A stretch of DNA of 64,000 nt, from assembly GCA_036785325.1 (NCBI GenBank), contig JAXIVH010000006.1, positions 677,571 to 741,570 of the forward strand. The letters run 5' to 3'. The notes under the pieces were generated by a model. The model saw nothing but the letters and a program-made list of their open reading frames with translations, was not told the DNA's origin and did no database searches. This stretch comes from Urophycis tenuis. Its lineage: Eukaryota; Chordata; Actinopteri; Gadiformes; Phycidae. This document shows, piece after piece, positions 1 through 11,972 of this stretch (its first letter is position 1; each line of letters begins with the position of its first letter). The position numbers and the translations under genes were made by a program.

Positions 1-34
1 GGTTGGAGCCGCGGCTCAGTGGCCTACCATGCAG
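1..34 (+). CDS. spryd3: spryd3 coding exon, cut by the left edge of the window
   Basis: The 34 bases read GWSRGSVAYHA plus one base of the next codon, then a GTAAGA donor at 35. This matches the human SPRYD3 stretch just before the DDGK motif. The next exon at 8319 begins with two bases that complete the Asp codon, so the join is phase 1 and in frame. The residues belong to the second SPRY/B30.2-like module. The exon probably extends left of the window, and the N-terminal half of the gene is missing here. Confidence 0.85.
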
Positions 35-167
35 GTAAGACCTTCCCCAGCCCTCCTCTCACTGCTATAGTAAGTATACATCGTACCCTGAACCATTCAA
101 ACATTTAGCATCAAATGTCAAAAGCTTAGGAGTCATCAGTTCCCTGTGACCCCAATATGCGCGCCCG

Positions 168-467
168 GCCAGGTGGGCTTCAGACCCCCAGGGTGGGCCC
201 CACTGCTCCAGCCCATGGCAGACCCCCAGGTGGGCTCCAGACCCCCAGGGTGGGCCCCACTGCTCCAGCCCATGGCAGACCCCCAGGTGGGCTCCAGACC
301 CCCTGGTGGGCTCCAGACCCCCAGGTGGGCTTCAGACCCCCAGGGTGGGCTCCAGACCCCCAGGTGGGCTCCAGACCCCCTGGTGGGCTCCAGACCCCCT
401 GGTGGGCTTCAGACCCCCTGGTGGGCTCCAGACCCCCTGGTGGGCTTCAGACCCCCTGGTGGGCTCC
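168..467 (+). repeat. 18-bp G/C-rich minisatellite
   Basis: Tandem copies have the core GGTGGGCTCCAGACCCCC with C/T and T/A variants. The first two copies sit in a longer unit of about 60 bp that adds a CCCACTGCTCCAGCCCATGG segment. The period is a multiple of three, so open frames across it (GGLQTP repeats) are by-products and not genes. Confidence 0.95.
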
Positions 468-3280
468 GGTGCAGTACAGGTCCACGGCAGAAAGAAGCAT
501 CACGTTTGCATTTGTTCTTTTGTGTTTGCATCTCAAAGTGTTTCCTCTTCCTTGAGTGTGGAGCCGTGTTCCCTCTGAAGTAGATATCTTTCTGCTGGGA
601 GACACCAGCATCTCAGGGCACCATCTCATGGAGATGCTGAACATGCCCGGAGCTCGGATCCAAGAGGAGATACAAGATAACGGCAGTATCTAAACAAGGA
701 AAGAGATTGTATCTCTCTCTCTCTCTCTCCCCCCTCATTCTCTCACTCACTTACAGAGGAACAAAAAATGGCAAAGCACAACACCAAGTTATTTGTGCAC
801 ACGGCTGTGCTCAGGTTCTGGTTGTGTGTGACGACAGGTCTGTGGAGATTATCTCTGCAGGCATCCCTCCCATGCCCTCACGGCTGCCAGGCTTCAGCAC
901 CCCCACGCGATTAGCCCTGCGAGGTTCCTACTGCTGGTGTTGGTGTGATGGTAAAGAGGAGGCTAGGTGGCTAGATGACATAGTGAGATACAACAGCAAA
1001 GTATCCTGTTGCCCATCACTTTTGCCTGTGCTGATACCATAGCTAAGCATGACTAGTTGGAGGGAACCAAGCTCGCTGGCAAGGCAAGAGCTGTACTGCG
1101 GTCTGAAGGATTTCATTGTGGGGATTCGTAGCTCAAGGAATTGTGCCATCATTGTTATGGTTAATGTAGCCATCTATACAGCCTGTGTTATTTCATTAGG
1201 AGATGTGAAAACATTTAGTATTCTAAGAAAAACCACTGAGCTTTCTTAGAGCTGACCTGCTTAATCAACTATAAAAACACAATTTTCTTGTACCGAGTGT
1301 GCATTCCAGTCATGTTTTGAGTTAATTTTTATACTCTGAAATCCCCACATCCCAGTGCAGCGTCCAGCTATGCCCAAGGTCCATTATAACTAATAACAGT
1401 CGCTGGTGCGCTCCCTGCTGTGCTTGTGGACGATGCCACGGTATTGAGTGACAGTGGCGGCCTGGCTGCGCTCCCTGGGAGCCAGTGCTCCGCTCTGCGC
1501 ACCGCCCACCACAGATATGTGCAGGCCCCAGCACAGCGCCCATCTACTTTATTAGTTAGAGACTGAGATTATGTATGTGGTTTTCCACGCTGCGCGCACA
1601 AGGTCCGCCTTCCCATGCTTGTGCTGATGAGCGGGCTGCGCTCCAGCCGCTCTAGGTCTGCAGCCAGGACTCTGTCTCCCCACATTCCTCCACGCAGCCC
1701 CCAGTCACCAGCCACGTGGCAGCCACCAGCAGACAGTTCACTGTGACCTTCAGTGGCAGGTTGACAGAGACTTGATGTATACATGCAGTGCTCTGTGTGG
1801 TGGCGTACACAGCCTCAGCAGAGAGGCTCTAGGTTCGGGGCTTCAGTCACAACACTAGGTGTGAGTCTGGATTCCCAAGGCTGGTATGATGGGTATGGTG
1901 TGGTGTGCTCTTTGTCTCCAAGCTGCCGGTTTACATTGTGAGTGTTGGGACATGCCATCCTGTTATTAGGCTTTACTGAATGGTGAGTGTTATGGATGTT
2001 TGGGTTTCACCGGCTAGTTATTTGCATGCACCTCATGGCTACTTTCCGTCTACTGGTTGAAGATTTTTGTTGTTGGCCCCCCAGTTTTACCCTGTTGTAT
2101 TCATTTATGTGGGTTTGTATTGGCAGATTTTACTCCACATATATTTTATCAGTCTCTTTCACTTTCACGCATAGACAGAAGAATCTCTGCCAAACGTATG
2201 CCTCCACATCTTGTTCAGTGTGTACTGTTCCTTGGCTTATGTGGGAGATGTCAAGCTCTATATTGTTAAGGCCAATGCTGGCCCCATAGAAACCAGTCAG
2301 TGAAATCAATAAGACTGTGGGGCCCTCACAGGACCCAGTTGGCCCCCAAGATGGGAACCCAGCCAGCCAAGCTGCACGTCACCCAGGGCAAGATACTTTA
2401 ACCTATTCTCCATTTGGCATCGGGCCACACACTTCCCCATCCATGACTCACATGTACAATGACTCGATGACCATTGTACTGAAGGCTGCTGCAGCTCCCT
2501 CATGCCTGCTTGGGATAATGTTGCTTTGTGTAGCCCCCATGGCACATACCAATGACACAGCTCCCCACTTTAACAACAACACAATGTTGTCAGTGAATGG
2601 TGAATCACTAAGTTCTTTCATGGCAGCTTCCGTTATCTTGTCAGCTACCTGCTTCATGAGATGATCTTATCACCCTGAGTGATGTAATATAATCTATGTG
2701 GTGTATATAGTATGACCTAGCCTCAAATATATAGATAATATAATACAACCTAGCATCATTGCTGTATCATAATCTCATCTCTAGCCAAAGCACTATACAC
2801 TATATGCAGCACAAGTACATAATTGCAGAGCAGTTAATTGCACATAATTGCAAGCAATGTGACCTACCTGGCCTTACTTACTACAAACCAGCATAATGTT
2901 TCCCTTCAGATCCAGCACACACTGGCTGAGTGGCCTGTAGCCCAGTCTGATGGAGGAGCACCCCAGAGCACAGGGACCCAGCTCTGCTGTAGTGTAGGGC
3001 CACGCTGCCTCCTGGCCTGGGTCCCCTCACATGGCCTTCTGAACCCACTGCACACATGCCAAGCCCTTCTGGCTTTTGGGTTATTATTGATATCATTTTT
3101 TATTATACAGTATGTTACAGACGTCATCAATCTACTATAAACCATAACTACCCTTCTCCATTTATTGTTTTGTTTTAAAAACAATACATTGAATGCACTA
3201 CTATTGTGGCAGCTACTGCAATCTCGTCATGTCCTGGATGTGATGACAATAAACACTTCTTGAATCTTGAATTTTGAATC

Positions 3281-4055
3281 TTCCATCCATCCATCCATGT
3301 CCTCCGCTTATCCGGGGTCGGGTCGCGGGGGCAGCAGCCTGAGGAGAGAAGCCCAGACTTCCCTCTCCCCAGCCACTTCTTCCAGCTCTTCCGGGGGGAT
3401 CCCGAGGCGTTCCCAGGCCAGCCGGGAGACATAGTCCCTCCAGCGTGTCCTGGGTCTTCCCCGGGGCCTCCTCCCGGAGGGACGTGCCCGGAACACCTCC
3501 CCAGGGAGGCGTCCAGGAGGCATCCTCACTAGATGCCCGAGCCACCGCAACTGGCTCCTCTCGATGCGGAGGAGCAGCGGTTCTACTCTGAGCCCCTCCC
3601 GGATGACCGAGCTTCTCACCCTATCTCTAAGGGAGAGCCCGGACACCCTGCGGAGGAAACTCATTTCGGCCGCTTGTATTCGCGATCTCGTTCTTTCGGT
3701 CACTACCCACAGCTCGTGACCATAGGTGAGGGTAGGAACGTAGATTGACCGGTAAATCGAGAGCTTCGCCTTTAGGCTCAGCTCCTTCTTCACCATGACG
3801 GACCGGTGCAGAGCTCGCATCACTGCCGACGCCGCACCGATCCGTCGGTCAATCTCCCGCTCCATCCTCCCCTCACTCGTGAACAAGACCCTGAGATACT
3901 TGAACTCCTCCACTTGAGGCAGAATCTCCTCCCCGACCCGGAGAGTGCACTCCACCCTTTTCCGGCCGACAACCATGGCCTCGGATTTGGAGGTGCTGAT
4001 CCTCATCCCAGCCGCTTCACATTCGGCTGCGAACCGCTCCAGTGAGAGCTGAACT
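3281..4055 (-). mobile_element. 5'-truncated LINE, C-terminal part of reverse transcriptase ORF
   Basis: Read on the minus strand, an uninterrupted frame (4006 to 3308) contains blocks typical of fish non-LTR retrotransposons. These are FKYLRVLFTSEGRMEREIDRRI, SIYRSIYVPTLTYGHELWV and LRWLGHLVRMPPGRLPGEVF, ending RLLPPRPDPG. The element ends in a short (TGGA)n tail at 3283-3298, as expected for 3' tails of RTE/Rex-type LINEs. The 5' end, with the endonuclease and the catalytic RT motif, is absent, so it is a dead copy. It lies antisense inside the spryd3 intron. The exact clade (Rex1/Babar or RTE) is not settled by eye. Confidence 0.85.
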
Positions 4056-4551
4056 GCTATATACCATAACTACAATACATTTCTTTAACTTGAATGCCTG
4101 TAAAGATAACCTAAATCAGTTTGGTTATTTATACGTGTATGAAGTTTTATTAGAACATATTAGGGAAGCATCTTGTAGGAAGGACATGTGTCTCTGTTTG
4201 CTTTGGAGTGTTCCTCCTACTCCTTGTTCTGATTCTCCTCCCCCCTCAACTGGAAGTACACGACTCAGTGATCACAAATTAAATGCAATGCATGCAACTG
4301 TGCATTGGGCTGTGAACAAGGTGAGGCCAGTGCTGGTGCACTGTGCTGACTCATTTCTGGCTGCTAATGTGCTATTCTTGTGTGCTGCAATCAATTTCAT
4401 AGAACCTTTGACCCTTTGATGAGTGATGAGTGGTGGCTGACGTCCAGCAGCTGTAGCATGTGGCTCTCAGGCTGCAGGTGTTCTTCTTGTGCACTCACCT
4501 TGGAGAGGTACGGTCGCATTGAGGTGCTGCATTACCAACCCTTCCAGGGCT

Positions 4552-5169
4552 AACCAGGTCTCACCCTCCAGGTCTCACCCTCCAGGTCTCACCCTAGCCT
4601 CTAGATCTCACCCCTCCAGGTCTCACCCTAGCCTCCAGGTCTCACCCTAGCCTCCAGGTCTCACCCCTCCAGGTCTCACCCTCCAGGTCTCACCCCTCCA
4701 GGTCTCACCCTCCAGGTCTCACCCCTCCAGGTCTCACCCTCCAGGTCTCACCCTAGCCTCCAGGTCTCACCCTCCAGGTCTCACCCCTCCAGGTCTCACC
4801 CTCCAGGTCTCACCCCTCCAGGTCTCACCCCTCCAGGTCTCACCCTCTAGGTCTCACCCTCCAGGTCTCACCCTCCAGGTCCCACCCTCTAGGTCTCACC
4901 CTCCAGGTCTCACCCCTCCAGGTCTCACCCCTCCAGGTCTCACCCTCTAGGTCTCACCCTCCAGGTCTCACCCTCCAGGTCTCACCCCTCTAGGTCTCAC
5001 CCTCCAGGTCTCACCCTAGCCTCTAGGTCTCACCCCTCCAGGTCCCACCCTCTAGGTCTCACCCTCCAGGTCTCACCCTCCAGGTCTCACCCCTCTAGGT
5101 CTCACCCCTCCAGGTCTCACCCTAGCCTCTAGGTCTCACCCCTCTAGGTCTCACCCTCCAGGTCTCACC
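4552..5169 (+). repeat. 14-15-bp minisatellite, CCAGGTCTCACCC type
   Basis: About 40 tandem copies of CTCCAGGTCTCACCC occur with T/C variants (CTCTAGG) and occasional longer CTAGCCTCCAGG units. The period varies, so it has no coding frame. It is intronic in spryd3. Confidence 0.95.
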
Positions 5170-5715
5170 TGTCAAGGACTAGCTGAGAGGGCAATACCAA
5201 CTTCCCAGACAGTGCATTCATATTTTACAAATATATATTTTTAATAGTTTAAACAAACTTGTTTGCTTCTGTAGCACAACAGAATTGAGCTGAACTATTT
5301 GTTTGCATTTTAAATCCCATAGCAACAACAACACTGGTTCTTAGTAGTTGACGCGGAGAAACATGTTGAACAGCGCCTGCATGAAGCCATGGAACAACAT
5401 TCTTGTTTTTTTATCATGTTTTAGGAGTCTCTGAAGTCAGCGTTCCCTGGGCAGGGAAGGCCGGTGTTTTCCAAACTCTCATGTTACAAATGTCTGCTGT
5501 TTTCCCATGCACAGTGTTTCTCATGTTTGGCCAGGTCACTGAAGCTGCTCAGCGACCTGTCATCTCCACCCACATTAGCCCTAGCACTCTGGCACCGGCT
5601 CCGCTCCGGGGTCCAACGTCAGCCCTTAAGATGACCCTGCAGCGTTATGGTCGCTGTACTGGATAACCTGTGACTTAGACAAGCCTCTCTGTCTGCAACA
5701 TCAACTTAACCACCC

Positions 5716-7097
5716 CATGTTTAAACTACCACATCACCATGTTTAAACACAACTACCACATCACCATGTTTAAACACAACTACCACATCACCATGTTTAA
5801 ACACAACTACCACATCACCATGTTTAAACACAACTACACGTCACCATGTTTAAACACAACTACCACATCACCATGTTTAAACACAACTACCACATCACCA
5901 TGTTTAAACACAACTAGCACATCACCATGTTTAAACACAACTACCACATCACCATGTTTAAACACAACTACCACATCACCATGTTTAAACACAACTACCA
6001 CATCACCATGTTTAAACACAACTAGCACATCACCATGTTTAAACACAACTACCACATCACCATGTTTAAACACAACTACCACATCACCATGTTTAAACAC
6101 AACTACCACATCACCATGTTTAAACACAACTACACATCACCATGTTTAAACACAACTACCACATCACCATGTTTAAACACAACTACCACATCACCATGTT
6201 TAAACACAACTACACATCACCATGTTTAAACACAGCTACCACATCACCATGTTTAAACACAACTACCACATCGCCATGTTTAAACACAACTACCACATCG
6301 CCATGTTTAAACACAACTACCACATCGCCATGTTTAAACACAACTACCACATCATCATGTTTAAACACAACTACCACATCATCATGTTTAAACACAACTA
6401 CCACATCACCATGTTTAAACACAACTACACATCACCATGTTTAAACACAACTACACATCACCATGTTTAAACACAACTACCACATCACCATGTTTAAACA
6501 CAACTACCACATCACCATGTTTAAACACAACTACCACATCACCATGTTTAAACACAACTACCACATCACCATGTTTAAACACAGCTACCACATCACCATG
6601 TTTAAACACAACTACCACATCACCATGTTTAAACACAATTACACATCACCATGTTTAAACACAACTACCACATCACCATGTTTCAACACAACTTCCACAT
6701 CACATTGTTTAAACACAACTACACATCACCATGTTTAAACACAACTACACATCACCATGTTTAAACACAACTACCACATCACCATGTTTAAACACAACTA
6801 CCACATCACCATGTTTAAACACAACTACACATCACCATGTTTAAACACAACTAGCACATCACCATGTTTAAACACAACTACCACATCACCATGTTTAAAC
6901 ACAACTACACATCACCATGTTTAAACACAACTACCACATCACCATGTTTAAACACAACTACCACATCACCATGTTTAAACACAACTACACATCACCATGT
7001 TTAAACACAACTACCACATCACCATGTTTAAACACAACTACCACATCACCATGTTTAAACACAGCTACCACATCACCATGTTTAAACACAACTACAT
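5716..7097 (+). repeat. 27-bp minisatellite with an 8-bp palindrome in each unit
   Basis: About 50 head-to-tail copies of a 27-bp unit contain CATGTTTAAACACAACTACC followed by ACATCAC. Shortened 24-25-bp units (CTACACATCAC) recur among them. Each unit carries the palindrome GTTTAAAC. The full unit is nine codons long, so apparent open frames on both strands are artefacts. Confidence 0.97.
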
Positions 7098-7129
7098 TTT
7101 GCTATCATTATTTTCTGTACCTGTGTTAT

Positions 7130-7207
7130 ATGTGTAAAAAGTCCTGAGGACTTGAAAGGTGCTATATAAATTCAAGTTGTTATTATTATTATTATTATTA
7201 TTATTAA
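7130..7207 (+). repeat. LINE/SINE-type 3' tail with (TTA)n
   Basis: The sequence GAAAGGTGCTATATAAATTC leads directly into (TTA)n. This arrangement is typical of the 3' ends of fish L2-like LINEs and the SINEs they mobilise. Only the last 50-80 bp of an element is visible, directly after the 27-bp minisatellite. Confidence 0.6.
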
Positions 7208-8318
7208 TATTATTAAGGCCGGCTTCTTTGCTCTTATGTCTCCCCCCGTGTCCCTACATGTCCCTCAACAACCTAACCCAGTACAGCTGTAGTCTGCACT
7301 TTATCAGGCCAACCTGCAGGACGAAATGTCTGTACAGTGAACCCTCCTCCCCCACTGGTACTAGAATTGAGTCTTAGGGTTTAGGGAAACAATGGTGGTG
7401 TCATTTTAACTATAAAGTACAGAATGGCACACAACATGTTCATTCTGAGTTTCTCAGTATACAACAGTGAGAAAGTGAGTGTCTGTGGATAGTGTCTGTG
7501 GACGTGTCTTACAGGTGGTTTTTCCACACCACACCTGGACACCAGTCTTGTCAGCAGCAGGCATGCCATGCTGCAGTCCTCTGGTTGAAGCCTGGTCTTA
7601 GTGGCTCCAGACCTGTTGTGTGTTTTCAGACCCACGTGGGATCCGCCCACCGCCGCGGGGCGTTCCTCCATCCCCGGGTCCTGAGTGGGTCCTGGGTTGG
7701 TCCTGGGCTCTGGCCTCCTGAACCAGCCCCCAGACAGAGCTATATTTAGCCAGGGCCCCCTGCAGCGCCCGGGGCTCCACTGTCTGCTGCTGGGTGCTGC
7801 CCTGTTGTGACAGGGGCCCGCATGGCAGCCGCAGTGATACAATGTGTGTGTGTACCTCCCAGTGCTCAGATAAAGATTGTTTAAACAGTATCCTCAGCCC
7901 AGGACGGCTCCCATGACAACCCCATCAATATTTACCCTACTCATCTGCAGGGTTACAATGTTTTTCTTTTTCTCTTTTTCTTTTTTTCTTCTTCTTTTAA
8001 TTTGCTGTCATCCCTGTAACTGTATGATGGGCCATTCCACTTGTTCTCCTGTTGTTTTTGTTTTGATCAGAAGTGTTTGTAGCAGCTTCTCACACATATT
8101 CTGGGTCGTCTTCAGAATGCTGTATGTAGGATGTTTGAGAAGACTCCCCAAGTCTAAAGACAAATCCTCCCCGGTGGCCCAAGGATGAAAAGAAGCATGC
8201 AAAACGTGAACCGCCGTCAGGCTTTTGTTACTTTGCTGAGCAGTTTTGTCCTAATTCAAGGCATCTCTTGTCTTGTCTTGACTCCTCCTCCTCCTCCTCC
8301 TCTCCTTCTCTCTGCCAG

Positions 8319-8438
8319 ACGACGGCAAGCTCTTCCATGGCAGTGGGGTGGGCGACGCCTTCGGCCCGCGCTGCCTGAAGGGGGACATTATGGGCTGTGG
8401 GATCATGTTCCCGCGAGACTACATCCTGGATGGAGAAG
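8319..8438 (+). CDS. spryd3: spryd3 coding exon, second SPRY module core
   Basis: The exon encodes the stretch from DDGKLFHGSGVGDAFGP to CGIMFPRDYILDGEG and is nearly identical to human SPRYD3. The acceptor is CTGCCAG ending at 8318; the donor is AAG/GTGAGG at 8439. Phase 1 entry completes the Asp codon begun at base 34, and phase 1 exit joins the exon at 10391. The GDxFGxRCxxGDxxGCG pattern is the classic SPRY-domain core; the module is a beta-sandwich used for protein binding. SPRYD3 has two such modules and no catalytic domain. Its partners are not well established, so no function is assigned beyond that. Confidence 0.92.
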
Positions 8439-10390
8439 GTGAGGGCACTGGGTTCGGGACGGGGCCGATTAGGCCGTCACTCATGAAGGTCTTACCGACT
8501 ACCCAGGCTTGCGTGTCCGTGGGAGGTTTTTGCATTTAAAAGCGACTTAGTGCGGGGGTTTAGGGCAGACAATTGCGGTACCTGGCGGGGTCTTAAGAAG
8601 AGGGAACATTGAGTTCTGCGTAGGACGCAGGGGATTGAACAAAAGGAATCGGAGGCTCCCATGTGAGAGCCACAGGGGGAAGATTCTCCAGAAGCACATC
8701 CTGAGTGCCACGCTGTTACTGGTGGGCACTTGTTCAGCAGCAGCCTGCACACTGCCAGTGACCATCACCTTGTGTTTGTAATGTAACGTATGTAACGTAT
8801 GTAGCGTATGTAACGTATGTAACGTATGGAACGTATGTAGCGTATGTAACGTATGTAACGTATGTAACGTATGTAACGTATGTAACATATGTAACGTATG
8901 TAACGTATGTAACGTATGTAACGTATGGAACGTATGTAACGTATGTAACGTATGTAACGTATGGAACGTACGGAACGTACGGAACGTATGTAGCGTATGT
9001 AACGTATGTAACGTATGTAACGTATGTAACGTATGTAACGTATGTAGCGTATGTAGCGTATGTAACGTATGTAACGTATGTAGCGTACGTAACGTATGTA
9101 ACGTATGTAACGTATGTAACGTATGTAACGTATGTAACGTATGTAACGTATGTAGCGTATGTAGCGTATGTAGCGTATGTAGCGTATGTAACGTATGTAA
9201 CGTATGTAACGTATGTAACGTACGTAACGTACGTAACGTATGGAACGTATGTAACGTATGTAACGTACACAGTAGGAAGCTAGACCTCAGGGGACGGATG
9301 GTTGTTTTCAGGAACACCTAAAGGAATGCTGCAGATTTTCTACATCAAGAGTGATGCGATGTCACATGTGTTTATCTGTTGTTTTGTTGCTGGTTTTGTG
9401 AAGTATTATGGCATTTTCACAGTGCATTCACATTGCAATTGCTGGCAAGATTTTAACTTAAATGGTCTAAACTGAGACTGAAACTTGGGACATGTTTCCA
9501 TTCGTATTGGTGCCCGTTCTTATTTTTTTTAACTCCAAACCATATGGTATAGTTTATTTGCTTTCCTTTTCTTACTATACGTCGGAAGAGTTCATCTCAA
9601 ACTGCAGTAAACACAGGCCACTTTGAAATTCATTACTTTATCAGTATTCTGACCAGCAGTTATTCTCAATGGAAGAATGTTATTGAAATGGCAGTTGTCT
9701 ATCTAGCAATGAATAGTCTATCTAGCGATCATAAGAGTAACATCTGTACTAATATTGACAGGGATCTTGTCTGATAGAATAGCAGGATAGCTTGGTAGGA
9801 TGGGTTTCCAAGATGAAATGTTCTGGACTTGATCCCCAGTGTCCACAGCTACCTGTAGACATCAACAATGCTTAACGCCTATCTGCTAGCATCATCTTGC
9901 TTTGGATGAAAACAAGATAGCGTGAATTGAAACGCTGCTACAATACACAGCAAAGTAATTCACCTATGAATTGCAGGTATCTACAATGATTGTGCATTAA
10001 GGATTACATTTGATTATTCTGAACCTTTTTCTCATTTGGTTAATTTGGGTAAAGTCTAAATTACTCATAGCAGACTTGCATATAAAGGTGTGGACCCAGT
10101 TAAGAAAACCTTCCAAATGGGCAGGGATGAACAACATTCATATTGGCACTCTCTGGTCTCCAACCTGCACACGGTCACAGGAGGCCTGGAGCTCCTCAGG
10201 TTACTTCCACCAGATGGCACCAGAAGAAGTGTGTAACCTGCATGGTCCCACTGGGTTCTGCCCTCTGATTCTCTGGAAGCAGCGAGTGTTCCTGGCTGTG
10301 TAGGTCAGCCCCTAGAGACAGACATGCCTTGAGCTGTGTTCTACAGGCCTGTGACTCCTCTCAATTCTCCCATGAAATCATTCTCCTCAG
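8439..10390 (+). other. spryd3: spryd3 intron, 1.95 kb
   Basis: The intron runs from GTGAGG to TTCTCCTCAG. It contains the 9-bp minisatellite at 8779-9268. The remainder (about 9270-10380) is A/T-rich unique-looking DNA with no recognisable feature. Confidence 0.8.
8779..9268 (+). repeat. 9-bp minisatellite, (AACGTATGT)n
   Basis: About 54 copies of AACGTATGT occur with A/G (GTAGCG) and T/C (GTACG) variants. The period is three codons, so minus-strand frames reading HTLHTL and VTYVTY repeats stay open for over 170 codons; they are not genes. The array lies in the intron between two spryd3 exons. Confidence 0.97.
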
Positions 10391-10536
10391 CTGATGCGGA
10401 TGACTGGGAGCGACTGGAGGATCAGCCTCAGCAGGAAGGCATCCAGAATGTTCTGTACCTGAACCACGAGGACGAGGAGGAGGAGGAGGAAGGAGGCGTG
10501 GAGCTGGAGCGGGGACCGGGCGGCCGTAATGTGGCG
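10391..10536 (+). CDS. spryd3: spryd3 coding exon with acidic linker
   Basis: The exon follows a TTCTCCTCAG acceptor and reads ADADDWERLEDQPQQ and NVLYLNHEDEEEEEEGG to GGRNVA. It matches the human segment where a glutamate-rich insert interrupts the second SPRY module (human VRNVMYLHQEGEEEEEE). It is 146 bp long, with phase 1 entry and phase 0 exit. The donor is GCG/GTGAGG. That donor hexamer is also the first six bases of the 33-bp minisatellite that starts at 10537, so the exon abuts the array with no unique intron sequence between. The Glu run is itself a GAGGAG-type repeat. Confidence 0.9.
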
Positions 10537-11549
10537 GTGAGGAGTGGGGACAGGGTGGTGTAACTAGTGGTGAGGAGCGGGGACAGGGTGGTGTAACTAG
10601 TGGTGAGGAGTGGGGACAGGGTGGTGTAACTAGTGGTGAGGAGCGGGGACAGGGTGGTGTAACTAGTGGTGAGGAGCGGGGACAGGGTGGTGTAACTAGT
10701 GGTGAGGAGCTGGGACAGGGTGGTGTAACTAGTGGTGGGAAGTGGGGACAGGGTGGTGTAACTAGTGGTGAGGAGCGGGGACAGGGTGGTGTAACTAGTG
10801 GTGAGGAGCGGGGACAGGGTGGTGTAACTAGTGGTGAGGAGCGGGGACAGGGTGGTGTAACTAGTGGTGAGGAGTGGGGACAGGGTGGTGTAACTAGTGG
10901 TGAGGAGTGGGGACAGGGTGGTGTAACTAGTGGTGAGGAGCGGGGACAGGGTGGTGTAACTAGTGGTGAGGAGTGGGGACAGGGTGGTGTAACTAGTGGT
11001 GAGGAGTGGGGACAGGGTGGTGTAACTAGTGGTGAGGAGCAGGGACAGGGTGGTGTAACTAGCGGTGAGGAGTGGGAACAGGGTGGTGTAACTAGTGGTG
11101 AGGAGTGGGGACAGGGTGGTGTAACTAGTGGTGAGGAGTGGGGACAGGGTGAGGAGTGGGGACAGGGTGGTGTAACTAGCGGTGAGGTGCGGGGACAGGG
11201 TGGTGTAACTAGTGGTGAGGAGTGGGGACAGGGTGGTGTAACTAGCGGTGAGGAGTGGGGACAGGGTGGTGTAACTAGCGGTGAGGAGTGGGGACAGGGT
11301 GGTGTAACTAGTGGTGAGGAGTGGGGACAGGGTGGTGTAACTAGTGGTGAGGAGTGGGGACAGGGTGGTGTAACTAGTGGTGAGGAGCGGGGACAGGGTG
11401 GTGTAACTAGCGGTGAGGAGTGGGGACAGGGTGGTGTAACTAGCGGTGAGGAGCGGGGACAGGGTGGTGTAACCAGCGGTGAGGAGCGGGGACAGGGTGG
11501 TGTAACCAGCGGTGAGGAGCGGGGACAGGGTGGTGTAACTAGTGGTGAG
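10537..11549 (+). repeat. 33-bp minisatellite beginning at the spryd3 splice donor
   Basis: About 30 tandem copies of a 33-bp unit occur, each built from GTGAGGAGYGGGGACAGGG and TGGTGTAACTAGTG. The first copy supplies the real donor of the preceding exon. Every later copy repeats GTGAGG in the same context (AGTG or AGCG before it). Each unit also has an ACTAGT palindrome and G-runs. The unit is eleven codons long, so long frames such as GQGGVTSGEEW repeats are artefacts. Confidence 0.97.
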
Positions 11550-11964
11550 ACCTGCGGGGCAGCAGACGTGTCGACGAGGTGTGTGAGACAAACCAGGGTG
11601 CTGTGGATCTGACAGGACTTACGACTACGTTGTTTGCATTCAGCTTCGGGGAGAAAACGGTTTGGGGAACAGCAGAAGACGAATGCAACGAGAGTAGGCT
11701 TGCGTTAATGAATTCACACAAGCTGCAAGCTCAGCACAACAATGACTTCATTGTTTTCATGGCTGCACCGCAACCTGAGGGTCGCGCCCCCCGCCCTGCT
11801 CCCACCCAGCAGCAGCAGTCACCCTGCCTGCTCCAGCCTGCTCCGGGTGCCGTGTGGTTTGGTGCGTTCGGTGTGTCGGCGGGCCACTCCAGTGTGTGTC
11901 AGTTGTGTGGCACCTGATTGTAGGCATGCCGCTAAAGGAAGCCCCCCTGTGTCAGCTTTAGGTG
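11550..11964 (+). other. intronic sequence, nothing recognised
   Basis: This unique-looking intron sequence lies between the 33-bp array and the hAT element. Short frames only; no family recognised. Confidence 0.5.
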
Positions 11965-11972
11965 GTCTCTGC

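Larger units (their letters stand above)
35..8318 (+). other. spryd3: spryd3 intron, 8.3 kb, repeat-rich
   Basis: This intron is bounded by a GTAAGA donor and a pyrimidine-rich CTGCCAG acceptor. It contains an 18-bp minisatellite, an antisense LINE fragment, a 14-15-bp minisatellite, a 27-bp minisatellite and an (ATT)n tail, listed separately. The stretches 480-3270, 4060-4550, 5180-5710 and 7210-8280 hold only short open frames that I cannot assign to anything. Confidence 0.8.

Noticed and set aside
4552..5169. CRISPR-like array (regular repeats)
   Set aside because: Units are directly adjacent with no unique spacers, and the DNA is eukaryotic; the same holds for all the minisatellites here.
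5739..7147. Long open frames through the 27-bp array on both strands
   Set aside because: Period is nine codons with no stop; the translation is a pure repeat (MFKHNYHIT, CLNTTTTSP), with no conserved domain.
8547..9317. 256-codon minus-strand frame of HTLHTL repeats
   Set aside because: It is the translation of the 9-bp minisatellite.
10428..11591. 387-codon minus-strand frame TTSYTTLSPLL
   Set aside because: It is the antisense reading of the 33-bp minisatellite next to the spryd3 exon.
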